DNA from: a virus
Length of the DNA stretch: 63,818 nt
IMG/VR virus record: IMGVR_UViG_3300020020_000030
Location: 1-63,818 of that record
Direction: 5' to 3' (one strand)
The position numbers were made by a program, and so were the translations under genes. The notes under the pieces are model-generated. The model ran no database searches and was not told where the DNA came from. It saw only the letters and a program-made list of their open reading frames with translations. How positions within the stretch are numbered: the first letter of the stretch is position 1; each line of letters starts with the position of its first letter. Positions 7,493 to 14,634 of the stretch are shown here, piece after piece.

Positions 7493-8098
7493 TCAGACGC
7501 CCGTAGCCGCTTCCGCCGCGAGCGCGCGAGCGCTAGCGCGGTCAGCGGTGGACATGGCCGCAAGCGCTGACTTGACCGCTTCCGTGGCCGCGTCACGCTT
7601 GACCGCGAGCGCGTCAGCGTTCCGCGTGTCGCGGGCGTGCTCCCGCTCCGCTTCCGCGTGCTCCCGCTCCGCTTCCGTCAGCGCTCGCGTGGCCGCGGGC
7701 GTGGCCGCGAAACCGCGGAGCGTTCCATCCGCGAGCGCGGCCACGCTGACCGTGACGCCCGCTCCCGCGAGCGGAGCGAACGACGGATACTTGACCGCGA
7801 GCGCGGCCACGTGCTCCGCGGTCAGCTTGACCGTGACGCCCGCCGCGAGCGTGACGCCCGCGAGCGTGGCCGCGGCGGACATAGCCGCGGTTCCGATAGC
7901 CGCCGGGCGTGCCGCGTGCCGCGCGCGGTTGACCGCGGAGCGGGTGCGAGCGACCCACGCGAGCGACTCCGCCACGCGGCGGCGGGCGTCGCTGACGTTC
8001 CCGCGGAGCATGTCGCGGCGGGTGATGAGCGCGGCCACGCGGCGGAGCGCGGCGGGCGTGGCTGACTTGCGAGCGGCTGACTTGACTGACTGACCCAT
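7493..8098 (-). CDS. Unrecognised Ala-rich protein
   Basis: A 201-residue protein with no family I recognise. It has a basic N terminus (MGQSVKSAARKSATPAALRR), an Ala/Val-rich hydrophobic middle at about residues 75-100 that could span a membrane, and a charged, helical C-terminal part with a direct repeat (EREHAEAEREHA). ATG 8098 follows a GGAAAGGA ribosome site and a minus-strand promoter at 8151-8179. It forms a two-gene minus-strand island, each gene with its own promoter and terminator, between the early and packaging regions. Confidence 0.72.
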   Translation of the reverse strand: MGQSVKSAARKSATPAALRRVAALITRRDMLRGNVSDARRRVAESLAWVARTRSAVNRARHAARPAAIGTAAMSAAATLAGVTLAAGVTVKLTAEHVAALAVKYPSFAPLAGAGVTVSVAALADGTLRGFAATPAATRALTEAEREHAEAEREHARDTRNADALAVKRDAATEAVKSALAAMSTADRASARALAAEAATGV

Positions 8099-8150
8099 GA
8101 TGGATCCTTTCCGGGTTGTGCTCCGCGGGTGCGGAGCGGGTGAGATACCC

Positions 8151-8179
8151 ACGATAGGGCATAAGCGGCCATAGTGCAA
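8151..8179 (-). promoter_or_regulatory. Promoter for the 7.5-8.1 kb gene
   Basis: On the minus strand TTGCAC (8179-8174) and TATCGT (8156-8151) are separated by exactly 17 bp. The start codon is 53 bases downstream behind a good ribosome site. Confidence 0.55.
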
Positions 8180-8448
8180 CTTGACCGCGGAGCGCTCGCG
8201 GCACGCTCGCGGCACGCTCGCGGGTGCGAGCGCTCGCGGGTGCGCACCCGCTCGCGCGCGCGCTGCGCGTACGCGCGCTGCGCATGCGTGCGCCTCACGC
8301 GCACGCGGGCAGGCGCCCGGCCGCGCGAGGCCGGCACCCGAGCTGCGGGAACCCGCGCGGGTGAGTGGCCGGCCGGCCGCGTGCGTCGCGCGCCCGCGCG
8401 GTCAATCAACGATCAACGAGCGCGGGCGCGTCAACGAGCGCACACGAA
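8180..8448. other. GC-rich repetitive spacer
   Basis: About 270 bases without a supported gene. It is made of alternating GC runs with short repeats (GCTCGCGGCAC twice near 8200, GCGCGCTGCGC repeated near 8260-8285) followed by a stretch with several copies of TCAACGA (8402-8440). I see no promoter in it. Confidence 0.55.
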
Positions 8449-8477
8449 AGGCCCGCCGGTCAACGACCGACGGGCCT
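8449..8477 (-). terminator. Terminator of the 8.5-9.7 kb gene
   Basis: AGGCCCG at 8449-8455 pairs with CGGGCCT at 8471-8477, and inside it CGGTC/GACCG closes on an AAC loop. On the minus strand the stem is followed by TTTCGT. It lies 15 bases past the stop of the minus-strand gene. Confidence 0.7.
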
Positions 8478-8491
8478 CGCGCGGGTGAGCG

Positions 8492-9697
8492 TTACGCGCT
8501 TGCGTTCGCGTGAGCCTCGACGTCGGCGACCATCACCGCGACCTGCGCCTGCGCGGCCTCGCGGAACGCCCGCGCCATCGCGGTGTCGGCCTCGGCCTTG
8601 GCCGCACGCACGACGTCCGCGGGCGTGCCCGGAACGTAGGGCTCCGTCGCCATGCCGACGCGACCGCTCGGCTCGGGCGTGGGCTCGGCCTTGCGCACGC
8701 GCTTGCCCTTGACGTTCGCCGCGACCTTCGCCGCGCGCTCGGCCGTGGCCTTGCGCTCACGCTCGGGAGTCGCCGAGATCGGCGTCTCGAGCGCGCGCTC
8801 GCTCCACTCGCGGGCGAGAACCTCGAACATCTCGTCGAGGGTCGTCGTGATCACGAGCCCGTCGCGCACCTTCGCACGCAACGCCCGGATGAGATCCGGC
8901 GTCGTGGCCTCGGCCAGCGACTTGACCTTCGCGGGCCCGGGCTTGGGCGTGCTCGCGGGGGTGAGGTGCTGCCCCGTCTCGACGCTTCCCGCGAGCGGGT
9001 CCGGCCCGCTCTCCGGCGTGCGCGGGGTGACCGGGCCGGAACCCTTGTCGCCGCCCTCGTTCGCCTTGCGCTCGGCCTCGCTCTCGCGCTTGTCGCCAGC
9101 CGTGCGCGCCTTGCGCTCGGCCTTGGTCTCGCCCTTCTGGGCTTCCTTCGCGCTCTCGTCGTGCGACTGCATGGCCGCGCGCCCGTCGGGAGTGTCAACC
9201 ACCGTCGACGCCACGCGGGTGCCCTTGCGACGCGCGTTCGCGGCCTTCGTCGTGGCGATCTCGGCGTCGGCGATCGAGATCATCGCGCTCTCACGTGTGC
9301 GCTTGCGCGCCGCGGCCTGGCAGGTCGCTTCGAGTCCGGCCTTCGCGCCCCCGTCGGCGACCTGCGCACGGGCGATCGTGACGAGACACTCGAAGATCAA
9401 CGTCTCGTCGGCCTTCGAGAACCCCTTGCCCGCGAGGGTGCTCTCGTACGTGCGAGCGACGAGCATCGCGGTGTCCATCGACGTCGCGCCGAACCCCGCG
9501 GGGACGAGCGCCTTCGCGTCGGCGTAGAGCTCGAAGATCTTCTCGGCGATCTCGGCGACCGAGAACCCCGTGTAGGCGAGCATGTGACGCACACGCGGGG
9601 CGAGCAGCTTGCGGTCACCGAAGTCGGCGACGATGCTCTTTGCGCGGGTGAGCGTCATGCGGGGGGACGTGCTGGTGGTGCTGGTCTTGCTAGCCAT
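8492..9697 (-). CDS. Unrecognised protein with long charged linker
   Basis: A 401-residue protein in three parts. Residues about 10-160 look folded and helical (LTRAKSIVADFGDRKLLAPR, then FSVAEIAEKIFELYADAKAL). Residues about 180-240 are a low-complexity Lys/Glu/Arg linker (KAERKARTAGDKRESEAERK). The C-terminal 110 residues are again helical. It resembles nothing I can name; DNA binding or an assembly role is possible. ATG 9697 has a GAAAGGG site, and the promoter is 96 bases upstream with a hairpin-rich leader between. It is transcribed away from the early plus-strand operons. Confidence 0.72.
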   Translation of the reverse strand: MASKTSTTSTSPRMTLTRAKSIVADFGDRKLLAPRVRHMLAYTGFSVAEIAEKIFELYADAKALVPAGFGATSMDTAMLVARTYESTLAGKGFSKADETLIFECLVTIARAQVADGGAKAGLEATCQAAARKRTRESAMISIADAEIATTKAANARRKGTRVASTVVDTPDGRAAMQSHDESAKEAQKGETKAERKARTAGDKRESEAERKANEGGDKGSGPVTPRTPESGPDPLAGSVETGQHLTPASTPKPGPAKVKSLAEATTPDLIRALRAKVRDGLVITTTLDEMFEVLAREWSERALETPISATPERERKATAERAAKVAANVKGKRVRKAEPTPEPSGRVGMATEPYVPGTPADVVRAAKAEADTAMARAFREAAQAQVAVMVADVEAHANASA

Positions 9698-9712
9698 GAT
9701 CGGCCCTTTCGT

Positions 9713-9785
9713 GCGAGCGGGTGCTCGCTCTCGTGTCACGCTCGCCCCTCGTGGGGCGAGTCGGGCTTTCGGCGAAACCGAAGCC
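9713..9785 (-). promoter_or_regulatory. Structured mRNA leader
   Basis: Between the promoter and the start at 9697 the minus-strand leader holds three consecutive hairpins: GGCTTCGG with CCGAAAGCC (9785-9764, one bulge), CTCGCCCC closed by ACGA on GGGGCGAG (9760-9741, 8 bp), and GCGAGC closed by ACCC on GCTCGC (9728-9713, 6 bp). The last stem ends just before the GAAAGGG ribosome site. The arrangement suggests control of translation or message stability; no known riboswitch class is recognised. Confidence 0.5.
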
Positions 9786-9792
9786 GTCTCCG

Positions 9793-9821
9793 ACGGTACA
9801 CCGTGGCCTAAGTCTTGTCAA
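9793..9821 (-). promoter_or_regulatory. Promoter for the 8.5-9.7 kb gene
   Basis: Minus-strand TTGACA (9821-9816), a 17-bp spacer and TACCGT (9798-9793). The -35 box is perfect. It faces away from the plus-strand promoter at 10030 and shares the intervening region with two operator palindromes. Confidence 0.65.
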
Positions 9822-9833
9822 GCCCTAGTGCGG

Positions 9834-9853
9834 GCAGGTGTTACGACACCTGC
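9834..9853. repeat. Inverted repeat upstream of the minus promoter
   Basis: GCAGGTG (9834-9840) and CACCTGC (9847-9853) flank TTACGA. The 7-bp arms lie 13 bases upstream of the minus-strand -35 box, a position suited to a regulator site. It differs in sequence from the phage-wide palindrome. Confidence 0.45.
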
Positions 9854-9876
9854 ACCTAGCGCGTGATAGACCCCGG

Positions 9877-9896
9877 ATTCCCGAACGTTCGGGAAT
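9877..9896. promoter_or_regulatory. Operator palindrome 1
   Basis: ATTCCCGAACGTTCGGGAAT is a perfect 20-bp palindrome and one of six copies in the genome. It lies in the divergent region between the minus-strand promoter (9793-9821) and the plus-strand promoter (10030-10058), together with copy 2. Confidence 0.75.
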
Positions 9897-9969
9897 GCTG
9901 CGAGCCTCGCGTGACGTGTCGCGCACATCACCCGCCTGCCCTCGCGCGAGGCCGGCATGCCGGCTCCGC

Positions 9970-9985
9970 TCCCGAACGTTCGGGA
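9970..9985. promoter_or_regulatory. Operator palindrome 2
   Basis: A 14-bp perfect core CCCGAACGTTCGGG (9971-9984) with slightly degraded flanks. It lies 45 bp upstream of the -35 box of the leaderless promoter and 93 bp from copy 1. Confidence 0.72.
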
Positions 9986-10029
9986 ACCGTGGCCCCTCAC
10001 GCGCTAGGCGCAGGCATGCCCGCGTCGCC

Positions 10030-10058
10030 TTGACGTAAGGCGACGGCGGCCCTAGGCT
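10030..10058 (+). promoter_or_regulatory. Leaderless promoter of the first early operon
   Basis: TTGACG (10030-10035), a 17-bp spacer and TAGGCT (10053-10058). Only six bases (TTAGCC) separate the -10 box from the ATG at 10065, so transcription should begin at or next to the A of the start codon. No ribosome site could be present. Leaderless messages are common in actinobacteria. Confidence 0.7.
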
Positions 10059-10064
10059 TTAGCC

Positions 10065-10427
10065 ATGACAAATCACCTCGACAGCCCAGCCACGCTGGGC
10101 GCAGGAGCGCAAGCGCCTGCACACCTGCCCACGATCGAGCGCCTGCGCGCCCTCGAGCGCGACCTCTGGTTCGCGATGCCGCGGTACACCGACCGCGAGA
10201 ACATGAGCGCGAGCGAGAGCGCACGTGAGCGCGCGCTCGATCACCGGATCTTCGGCCACGTGGCGCCCGCGCTCGACGTGCTGAACAACCTCATGCACGG
10301 GCGCGCGGGCCAGGGCCAGCCCGCGTGTGACTGCGGTGAATGGCCGCAGCTCAACGCGATCGCGGCCATCGTGCCGGGCGAGCGCGAGCACACGCCCACG
10401 TTCGCAGACTTCGGAGACTTCGAGTGA
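10065..10427 (+). CDS. First early gene, unrecognised
   Basis: A 120-residue protein (MTNHLDSPATLGAGAQ...). Residues about 22-55 are strongly helical and charged, followed by ALDVLNNLMHG and a CDCGEWPQ segment with two Cys that might bind metal. I recognise no family. It is the first plus-strand gene of the early region and probably starts a leaderless transcript. Its stop overlaps the next GTG. Confidence 0.75.
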   Translation: MTNHLDSPATLGAGAQAPAHLPTIERLRALERDLWFAMPRYTDRENMSASESARERALDHRIFGHVAPALDVLNNLMHGRAGQGQPACDCGEWPQLNAIAAIVPGEREHTPTFADFGDFE

Positions 10428-10624
10428 GCGCGCTCAGGCGCCCGAGCCTGTGGGCACGCAAGCGCGAGGAGCGACTCTCCGCCCTGATCGAGCACCTGCT
10501 CGATCTCGCCGCGAGCACGCCCGACCCCGCCCGCGCGCACGTGCTCGACCGCCGAGTCTCGTCGGTGTTCGCCACGTACGACGCGCACGTGGCCCGGCAC
10601 ATGCCCGCGTGGAGCCCCTCGTGA
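10424..10624 (+). CDS. Hypothetical basic protein
   Basis: A 66-residue Arg-rich protein (VSALRRPSLWARKREER...) starting at a GTG that overlaps the preceding TGA and ending in a GTGA overlap with the next gene. The length, coupling and helical composition support a real gene; the function is unknown. Confidence 0.65.
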   Translation: MSALRRPSLWARKREERLSALIEHLLDLAASTPDPARAHVLDRRVSSVFATYDAHVARHMPAWSPS

Positions 10625-10773
10625 GCGCGTCGCGCTGCGTGCGCCTGCGTACGCTCGCGAGCGTGCTCGAGGGCGCGCTCGCCTACGCGCTCGCGGCCGG
10701 CGACCGACGCTGGTGGCGCACGCTCGCCCGCCGGCACGCGCGCGTCACGCGAGAGCTCGCCAGGTGCGTGTGA
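10621..10773 (+). CDS. Hypothetical very basic small protein
   Basis: A 50-residue protein with an Arg-rich helix (DRRWWRTLARRHARVTREL). It begins with VSA, as does its upstream neighbour, from a GTGA-coupled start, and the two may be related. No family is recognised. Confidence 0.6.
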   Translation: MSASRCVRLRTLASVLEGALAYALAAGDRRWWRTLARRHARVTRELARCV

Positions 10774-10841
10774 CTATGGCACGCGAGCACCTACCCGCCC
10801 GCATGGGATCAACAAACGAACCGACCTGGGAGTCAACAAAG

Positions 10842-11177
10842 ATGAGCCCTTCCGCGCCCAAGCGCACGACGTACGTGCGCCCCTTCCGCATCCGCTGGGA
10901 TCGCATCGCAGCTGCTCTCGTGCTCGGGCTCGTGCTCGCCGCGCTCGCATGGTGGTGGCTGACGATCGCCTCTGAGGTCAACGAAGATCCGTACGCCGGC
11001 GTGCCCCGATGCACCGACGCGATCGCGGATGCCGGCGGCATCTGCCACGGCGAGCCCCTGCCCCCGTGCCCGACCGAGGACTCACACGACTGCTACTGGG
11101 ACGCGCGCACGATGGGCAACGGCACGGGCCGGAGCTTCATCGACGAGGGTGGTTCCCAAACGTTCGGGAATCCCTGA
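10842..11177 (+). CDS. Single-pass membrane protein
   Basis: A 111-residue protein with a basic N terminus (SPSAPKRTTYVRPFRIRWDR), one hydrophobic helix at about residues 23-42 (IAAALVLGLVLAALAWWWL) and a Cys-rich C-terminal domain (Cys in CTDA, GGICH, PPCPTEDSHDCYW) that should be outside the membrane. ATG 10842 is chosen for the GGGAG site nine bases upstream; an in-frame ATG at 10776 would add 22 residues. Its last codons are written in the operator palindrome at 11153-11170. Function unknown. Confidence 0.7.
   Translation: MSPSAPKRTTYVRPFRIRWDRIAAALVLGLVLAALAWWWLTIASEVNEDPYAGVPRCTDAIADAGGICHGEPLPPCPTEDSHDCYWDARTMGNGTGRSFIDEGGSQTFGNP
11153..11170. promoter_or_regulatory. Operator palindrome 3 (one arm altered)
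   Basis: TTCCCAAACGTTCGGGAA differs from the perfect palindrome at one base (A for G in the left arm). It overlaps the end of the upstream coding sequence and lies 79 bp upstream of the -35 box at 11249. Confidence 0.65.
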
Positions 11178-11248
11178 CCCTCACGTGATGCGCACTTGCG
11201 CATGGCGTGCGGCACGTGTGTACAGGCGGGCAGCCGGCACACGTGGCC

Positions 11249-11277
11249 TTGACATAAGCCCTGCCCAACCCTAGGCT
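11249..11277 (+). promoter_or_regulatory. Early promoter
   Basis: TTGACA (11249-11254), a 17-bp spacer and TAGGCT (11272-11277), the best match of the promoter family. The start codon at 11314 follows a leader of about 30 bases with a GGAAAGGA ribosome site. Confidence 0.75.
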
Positions 11278-11313
11278 TGCACTAGCAAGTTGATCCCCGG
11301 AAAGGACACTCAC

Positions 11314-11613
11314 ATGACCGCCACTACCACCTGCACCCGCGGGTACACCAACGTCCCGCCGTACGAAACGGCCCCGCTCGCGCAGGTCAAGCCCTCCGCG
11401 AAGTACGCCTACGCCACCCGCCCCGCGGGCACCGCGCCCGCCGTCGAGCGGGCCTACGCCTCGATCAACGAGGCCCGGCGCCAGCGCGAACTCGCCCGCC
11501 GTCGCAACGAGTGGGTCTCTCACCTGCTCGAGCGCGTCGGCCCCCGCGAGTGGGTGCCCGTGAACCCCAAGCTCCGCGTCATGTACGCCATCCCCACGCC
11601 CGCCAACGCCTGA
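11314..11613 (+). CDS. Hypothetical protein
   Basis: A 99-residue protein (MTATTTCTRGYTNVPPYE...) with a Thr/Pro/Tyr-rich first half and a basic helix at about residues 48-75 (YASINEARRQRELARRRNEW). First gene of the second early operon; the ATG follows GGAAAGGACACTCAC. Function unknown. Confidence 0.72.
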   Translation: MTATTTCTRGYTNVPPYETAPLAQVKPSAKYAYATRPAGTAPAVERAYASINEARRQRELARRRNEWVSHLLERVGPREWVPVNPKLRVMYAIPTPANA

Positions 11614-11631
11614 CCCCGGAAGGAACAGACC

Positions 11632-11913
11632 ATGCGTTACACCATCATCATCGACGACCTCGCGCTGCCGCGTGCCACGTACGCCGGCGCGGACACGCTC
11701 GAGCAGGCCAAGCAGGAGCTCCGCATCCACCTGGCCGCGCACCCGAAGTCAACGAACGTCGTCGCCGAGGTCGCCGAACCGGGCGACCAGCACCCGCGCT
11801 GGGTGCTCGTCGCGACCGCCCGCAAGGGCATCCGGTCTATTGCCGGAGCAACCCGTACCCCCGAGGGCATGCTCGTCATGCCCACCCCCGAGCTCGCACC
11901 CGCGAGCGTCTGA
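11632..11913 (+). CDS. Hypothetical protein
   Basis: A 93-residue protein beginning MRYTIIIDDLALPRATY, with alternating strands and one helix (LEQAKQELRIHLAAHP), suggesting a small alpha/beta fold. The start follows a GGAAGGAACAG site 18 bases after the previous stop. Function unknown. Confidence 0.72.
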   Translation: MRYTIIIDDLALPRATYAGADTLEQAKQELRIHLAAHPKSTNVVAEVAEPGDQHPRWVLVATARKGIRSIAGATRTPEGMLVMPTPELAPASV

Positions 11914-11926
11914 CAAGGAGCAAGAG

Positions 11927-12931
11927 ATGACCACTGTGATCAAGGCCGGAACCGCGGCCGACTTCCTGGGCATGGTGCCCGCCCTGCTGGGCTACGTGCC
12001 CACCGAATCCGTCGTGCTCGTGCTCTTCGAGGGCGCGCGCAGTGTCGGTGCCATGCGTGTCGACGTGCCGACGCAGGGCATGGACCTCAACGAATACGCG
12101 AGCACGCTCACGGGCTACACCGTGCGCAAGGCGGGCGCCGACGGGGTGGCGGCGATCGTCTACACCTCACGCCCGCACGACGAGCGAGCGCTCGCCGTGC
12201 TCAACGCCCTGCTCGTCCGGCTGAACGACCACGGGATGCGCGCAGTCGACCTGCTCTACGTGGCCGGCGATGGCTGGGGCTCGCTCATGCAGGGCGGCGC
12301 ACCGCACCCGCACGAGGAGATCGCTCCGCACCCGGATGCCCCGCCCGTGCAGGCCGGCGATCAGGCCGCGAGCGCGAAGCTCCCGACCATCAACGAGCAG
12401 TACGCCGCCGACGTGATGAGCTACGTGGGCACGTGGGCACCCGACGAGGCGACCGAGCTGCTCGACCTGTTCGAGCTCGTCACCAAGGACGGGCGGATGC
12501 TCGCCCACCATGCCGGCCGGGTCATCGACGCGCTCGACAAGCCCGCGCTCCGAGACATTGGACTGGTGCAGTGGACCGGCGACTACGCCCGAGGCGAGCT
12601 CGCGCTTGAGGCGCAGCTCGCGTGGGAAGAGGGCGTCGAGTACCCCGCTGACCTGGCGATGGTGATGTGGGGCGAGGGTCCGCAGCCGGACGTCGCACGC
12701 CTCGAGCATGTGCGTGCCACCATGCGTGAGCTCGCCGCGATCTGCCCCACCTCCGGTGTGCTGGCGACGCTGGCGTGGATCTCGTGGGCATTCGGTCGCT
12801 CGACCGAGGCCGACGCCTACGCAGAGATGGCGCTCAAGGCGAACCCCGAGCACGGGCTGGCCGAGATCGTGCGCTCGTTCGTGAACGCCGGCCACCTCCC
12901 GCAGTGGGCGTTCGAGGCCAAGCATGCGTAG
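11927..12931 (+). CDS. DUF4192-family protein
   Basis: A 334-residue protein whose N-terminal part (ADFLGMVPALLGYVPTESVVLV, with the following GARSVGAMRVDVP) matches what I know of DUF4192, an actinobacteria- and phage-specific family of unknown biochemical role. The C-terminal third reads like tetratricopeptide helices (LAWISWAFGRSTEADAYAEM, then ALKANPEHGLAEIV). ATG 11927 sits behind AAGGAG. It ends with an eight-base overlap onto the next gene. Confidence 0.8.
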   Translation: MTTVIKAGTAADFLGMVPALLGYVPTESVVLVLFEGARSVGAMRVDVPTQGMDLNEYASTLTGYTVRKAGADGVAAIVYTSRPHDERALAVLNALLVRLNDHGMRAVDLLYVAGDGWGSLMQGGAPHPHEEIAPHPDAPPVQAGDQAASAKLPTINEQYAADVMSYVGTWAPDEATELLDLFELVTKDGRMLAHHAGRVIDALDKPALRDIGLVQWTGDYARGELALEAQLAWEEGVEYPADLAMVMWGEGPQPDVARLEHVRATMRELAAICPTSGVLATLAWISWAFGRSTEADAYAEMALKANPEHGLAEIVRSFVNAGHLPQWAFEAKHA

Positions 12932-13196
12932 CAAGAGCGGGTGGCTGTCGCCCGCCGCCCTGCGTGACGGACTGATCGAGGAGTGGGCGATCGACATGGG
13001 CGAGGCGCGTGGTGTCACCACTCGCCATCGCATCACGCTCGGCTACGCCGGCTTCGGGAGCGAGCCGCACCAGTGGGTCGTCACGCGCTGGCGCTTCGAG
13101 GGTGAGGCCAAGGTCGAGGAGCACAAGTGGTGGTTCGTCAAACTCAACGAGGCGCGCGATGTGTGGAAGCGGCAGGTGCAGCGCACGGCCACGTGA
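12924..13196 (+). CDS. Hypothetical protein
   Basis: A 90-residue protein (MRSKSGWLSPAALRDGLIEE...), Trp-rich and strand-rich in its second half (QWVVTRWRFEG, HKWWFVKL). It overlaps the DUF4192 gene and is the last of that operon. Function unknown. Confidence 0.7.
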   Translation: MRSKSGWLSPAALRDGLIEEWAIDMGEARGVTTRHRITLGYAGFGSEPHQWVVTRWRFEGEAKVEEHKWWFVKLNEARDVWKRQVQRTAT

Positions 13197-13215
13197 GCAG
13201 GCGTCGCGCGACTGC

Positions 13216-13244
13216 TTGACATAGGGTTGCCCTAGTGCCAGGCT
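13216..13244 (+). promoter_or_regulatory. Early promoter upstream of dprA-like gene
   Basis: TTGACA (13216-13221), a 17-bp spacer and CAGGCT (13239-13244). Transcription should start near 13251, just ahead of operator palindrome 4, which could therefore block initiation or elongation. Confidence 0.68.
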
Positions 13245-13259
13245 GGATCTAGTCAACGA

Positions 13260-13281
13260 GATTCCCGAACGTTCGGGAATC
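13260..13281. promoter_or_regulatory. Operator palindrome 4
   Basis: The longest copy: a perfect 22-bp palindrome whose inner 20 bases are ATTCCCGAACGTTCGGGAAT. It begins 16 bp past the -10 box, inside the leader of the dprA-like message. Confidence 0.78.
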
Positions 13282-13306
13282 GAACTCCCCGGAAGGAGCC
13301 ACGCCA

Positions 13307-14215
13307 ATGCTGCGTGCAATCACACCCGAGCGCGAGGCGCTCATCATCCTGTCCCACCTGACCGAGCCCGGCGATCACGAGGCCGCGCACCTGGCTCACG
13401 CCGTCGGCCCGGTCACGGCGGTGGACATGCTCGTGCACGAGCGGATCGCCATCCCCTCGGAGGCGCACGCCGCGCTCGTCCGTCGCACCAAGCCGCGCTT
13501 CCGAGCCGGCATCGTGACCGAGGTGCTCACCCTGTGCGAGCGCTCGAACATCGACGTGCTCATCCCGAGCGACCCGGAGTGGCCGACCGAGCAGTTCGCC
13601 ACGATGGGCGACCAGGCACCGCACGTGCTGTACGTGCGAGGCAACGCCTGGGCGCTGGCGATGGAGCGACAGCATCGCGTCGCCATCGTCGGGGCACGAG
13701 CGGCCACCAGCTACGGCGAGCACGTCACGGGCGAGCTCGTCGCCGATCTGGTGAAGGACCACGTGATCGTCAGTGGTGCCGCGTATGGCATCGACGGTGC
13801 CGCGCACCGGATGGCGCTCGCGGCCGGCGGTCAGACCGTGGCGTTCCTCGCCGGCGGAGTCGACCGCCCGTACCCTGCCGGCCACGCCAACATGATCGAG
13901 AGGATCGCGGCATCCGGCGCCGTCGTGAGCGAGGTGCCGCCCGGCAGTGCGCCTACCAAGTGGCGGTTCCTGCAGCGCAACCGCCTGATCGCCGCGCTCG
14001 GCGACGCCTCGATCGTGGTCGAGGCGGGCTGGCGCAGTGGATCTCTCAACGAAGCCGGGCACGCCCGTGCGTTCGGCCGTCCGGTCGGCGCCGTGCCTGG
14101 TCCCATCACGTCCGCGGCAAGCGGCGGCACGCACCGTCTCATCCAGGAGTTCGGTGCTCACCTCATCACGAGCGCGGCAGATGTCCGCGCTCTCACCATT
14201 GGAGAACAGTCATGA
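13307..14215 (+). CDS. dprA: DprA/Smf-like DNA-processing protein
   Basis: A 302-residue protein with the Rossmann-like DprA core: VAIVGARAATSYG near residues 125-137, SGAAYGIDGAAH near 156-167, LAGGVDRPYP near 182-191 and RNRLIAALGDASIVVEA near 223-239. Bacterial DprA binds single-stranded DNA and loads RecA. The N-terminal segment is helical. ATG 13307 follows GGAAGGAG. In a phage it may aid recombination or protect single strands beside the Rad52-like and SSB proteins encoded later. It leads a long run of coupled small genes. Confidence 0.85.
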   Translation: MLRAITPEREALIILSHLTEPGDHEAAHLAHAVGPVTAVDMLVHERIAIPSEAHAALVRRTKPRFRAGIVTEVLTLCERSNIDVLIPSDPEWPTEQFATMGDQAPHVLYVRGNAWALAMERQHRVAIVGARAATSYGEHVTGELVADLVKDHVIVSGAAYGIDGAAHRMALAAGGQTVAFLAGGVDRPYPAGHANMIERIAASGAVVSEVPPGSAPTKWRFLQRNRLIAALGDASIVVEAGWRSGSLNEAGHARAFGRPVGAVPGPITSAASGGTHRLIQEFGAHLITSAADVRALTIGEQS

Positions 14216-14634
14216 CCGACACCACCCTCACGCAGCTCGCGCTCGTCCAGCCCGGCACCAAGATCCTGTTCAACGCACAGGAGTACGTCGTGGTCGAGCA
14301 CGCCCGCACCCGCACCAAGATCAGCCGGACCAGCGACGGCAAGATGTTCGTGCTCTCGATGAACGCGAGGGTCGCCGAGGTCGGGCGGGACAACGACGCG
14401 CTGGCCGCGGCGCTCGCCGCCCGCGAGGAGCGGATGGCCGCTCGCAACGGTGCCGCGTACACCGCTCGCCCCACCCTGACGGTCGGCACCAAGGTGCGCT
14501 TCGCCGACACCGCGCAGACCCGCAAGGCCGGCATCGCCGGCGAGGAGTCGGTCATCGTCCGGGTCAACACCAAGACCTACGGGCTGGCGAACGGCTACCG
14601 CGTGACGCCCGGGCTGGTGGAGGAGATCAAGTGA
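14212..14634 (+). CDS. Hypothetical protein with two small beta domains
   Basis: A 140-residue protein. Two similar beta-rich units, LVQPGTKILFNAQEYVVVEH (about residues 10-29) and LTVGTKVRFADTAQTRKAG (about 90-108), are joined by a helical linker, suggesting a duplicated SH3- or KOW-like fold. It starts by ATGA overlap with the dprA-like gene, hinting at a joint role. Confidence 0.7.
   Translation: MTDTTLTQLALVQPGTKILFNAQEYVVVEHARTRTKISRTSDGKMFVLSMNARVAEVGRDNDALAAALAAREERMAARNGAAYTARPTLTVGTKVRFADTAQTRKAGIAGEESVIVRVNTKTYGLANGYRVTPGLVEEIK

Noticed and set aside
7272-8093. A 273-residue plus-strand frame over the 7.5-8.1 kb gene
   Set aside because: It is antisense to a gene with promoter, ribosome site and terminator, has repetitive Ala/Ser/Arg composition, and its start lies inside the inverted-repeat region.
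8492-9697. A phage ParB that would pair with the parS site at 16.1 kb
   Set aside because: No ParB box motifs or helix-turn-helix of the ParB type can be seen in the protein.
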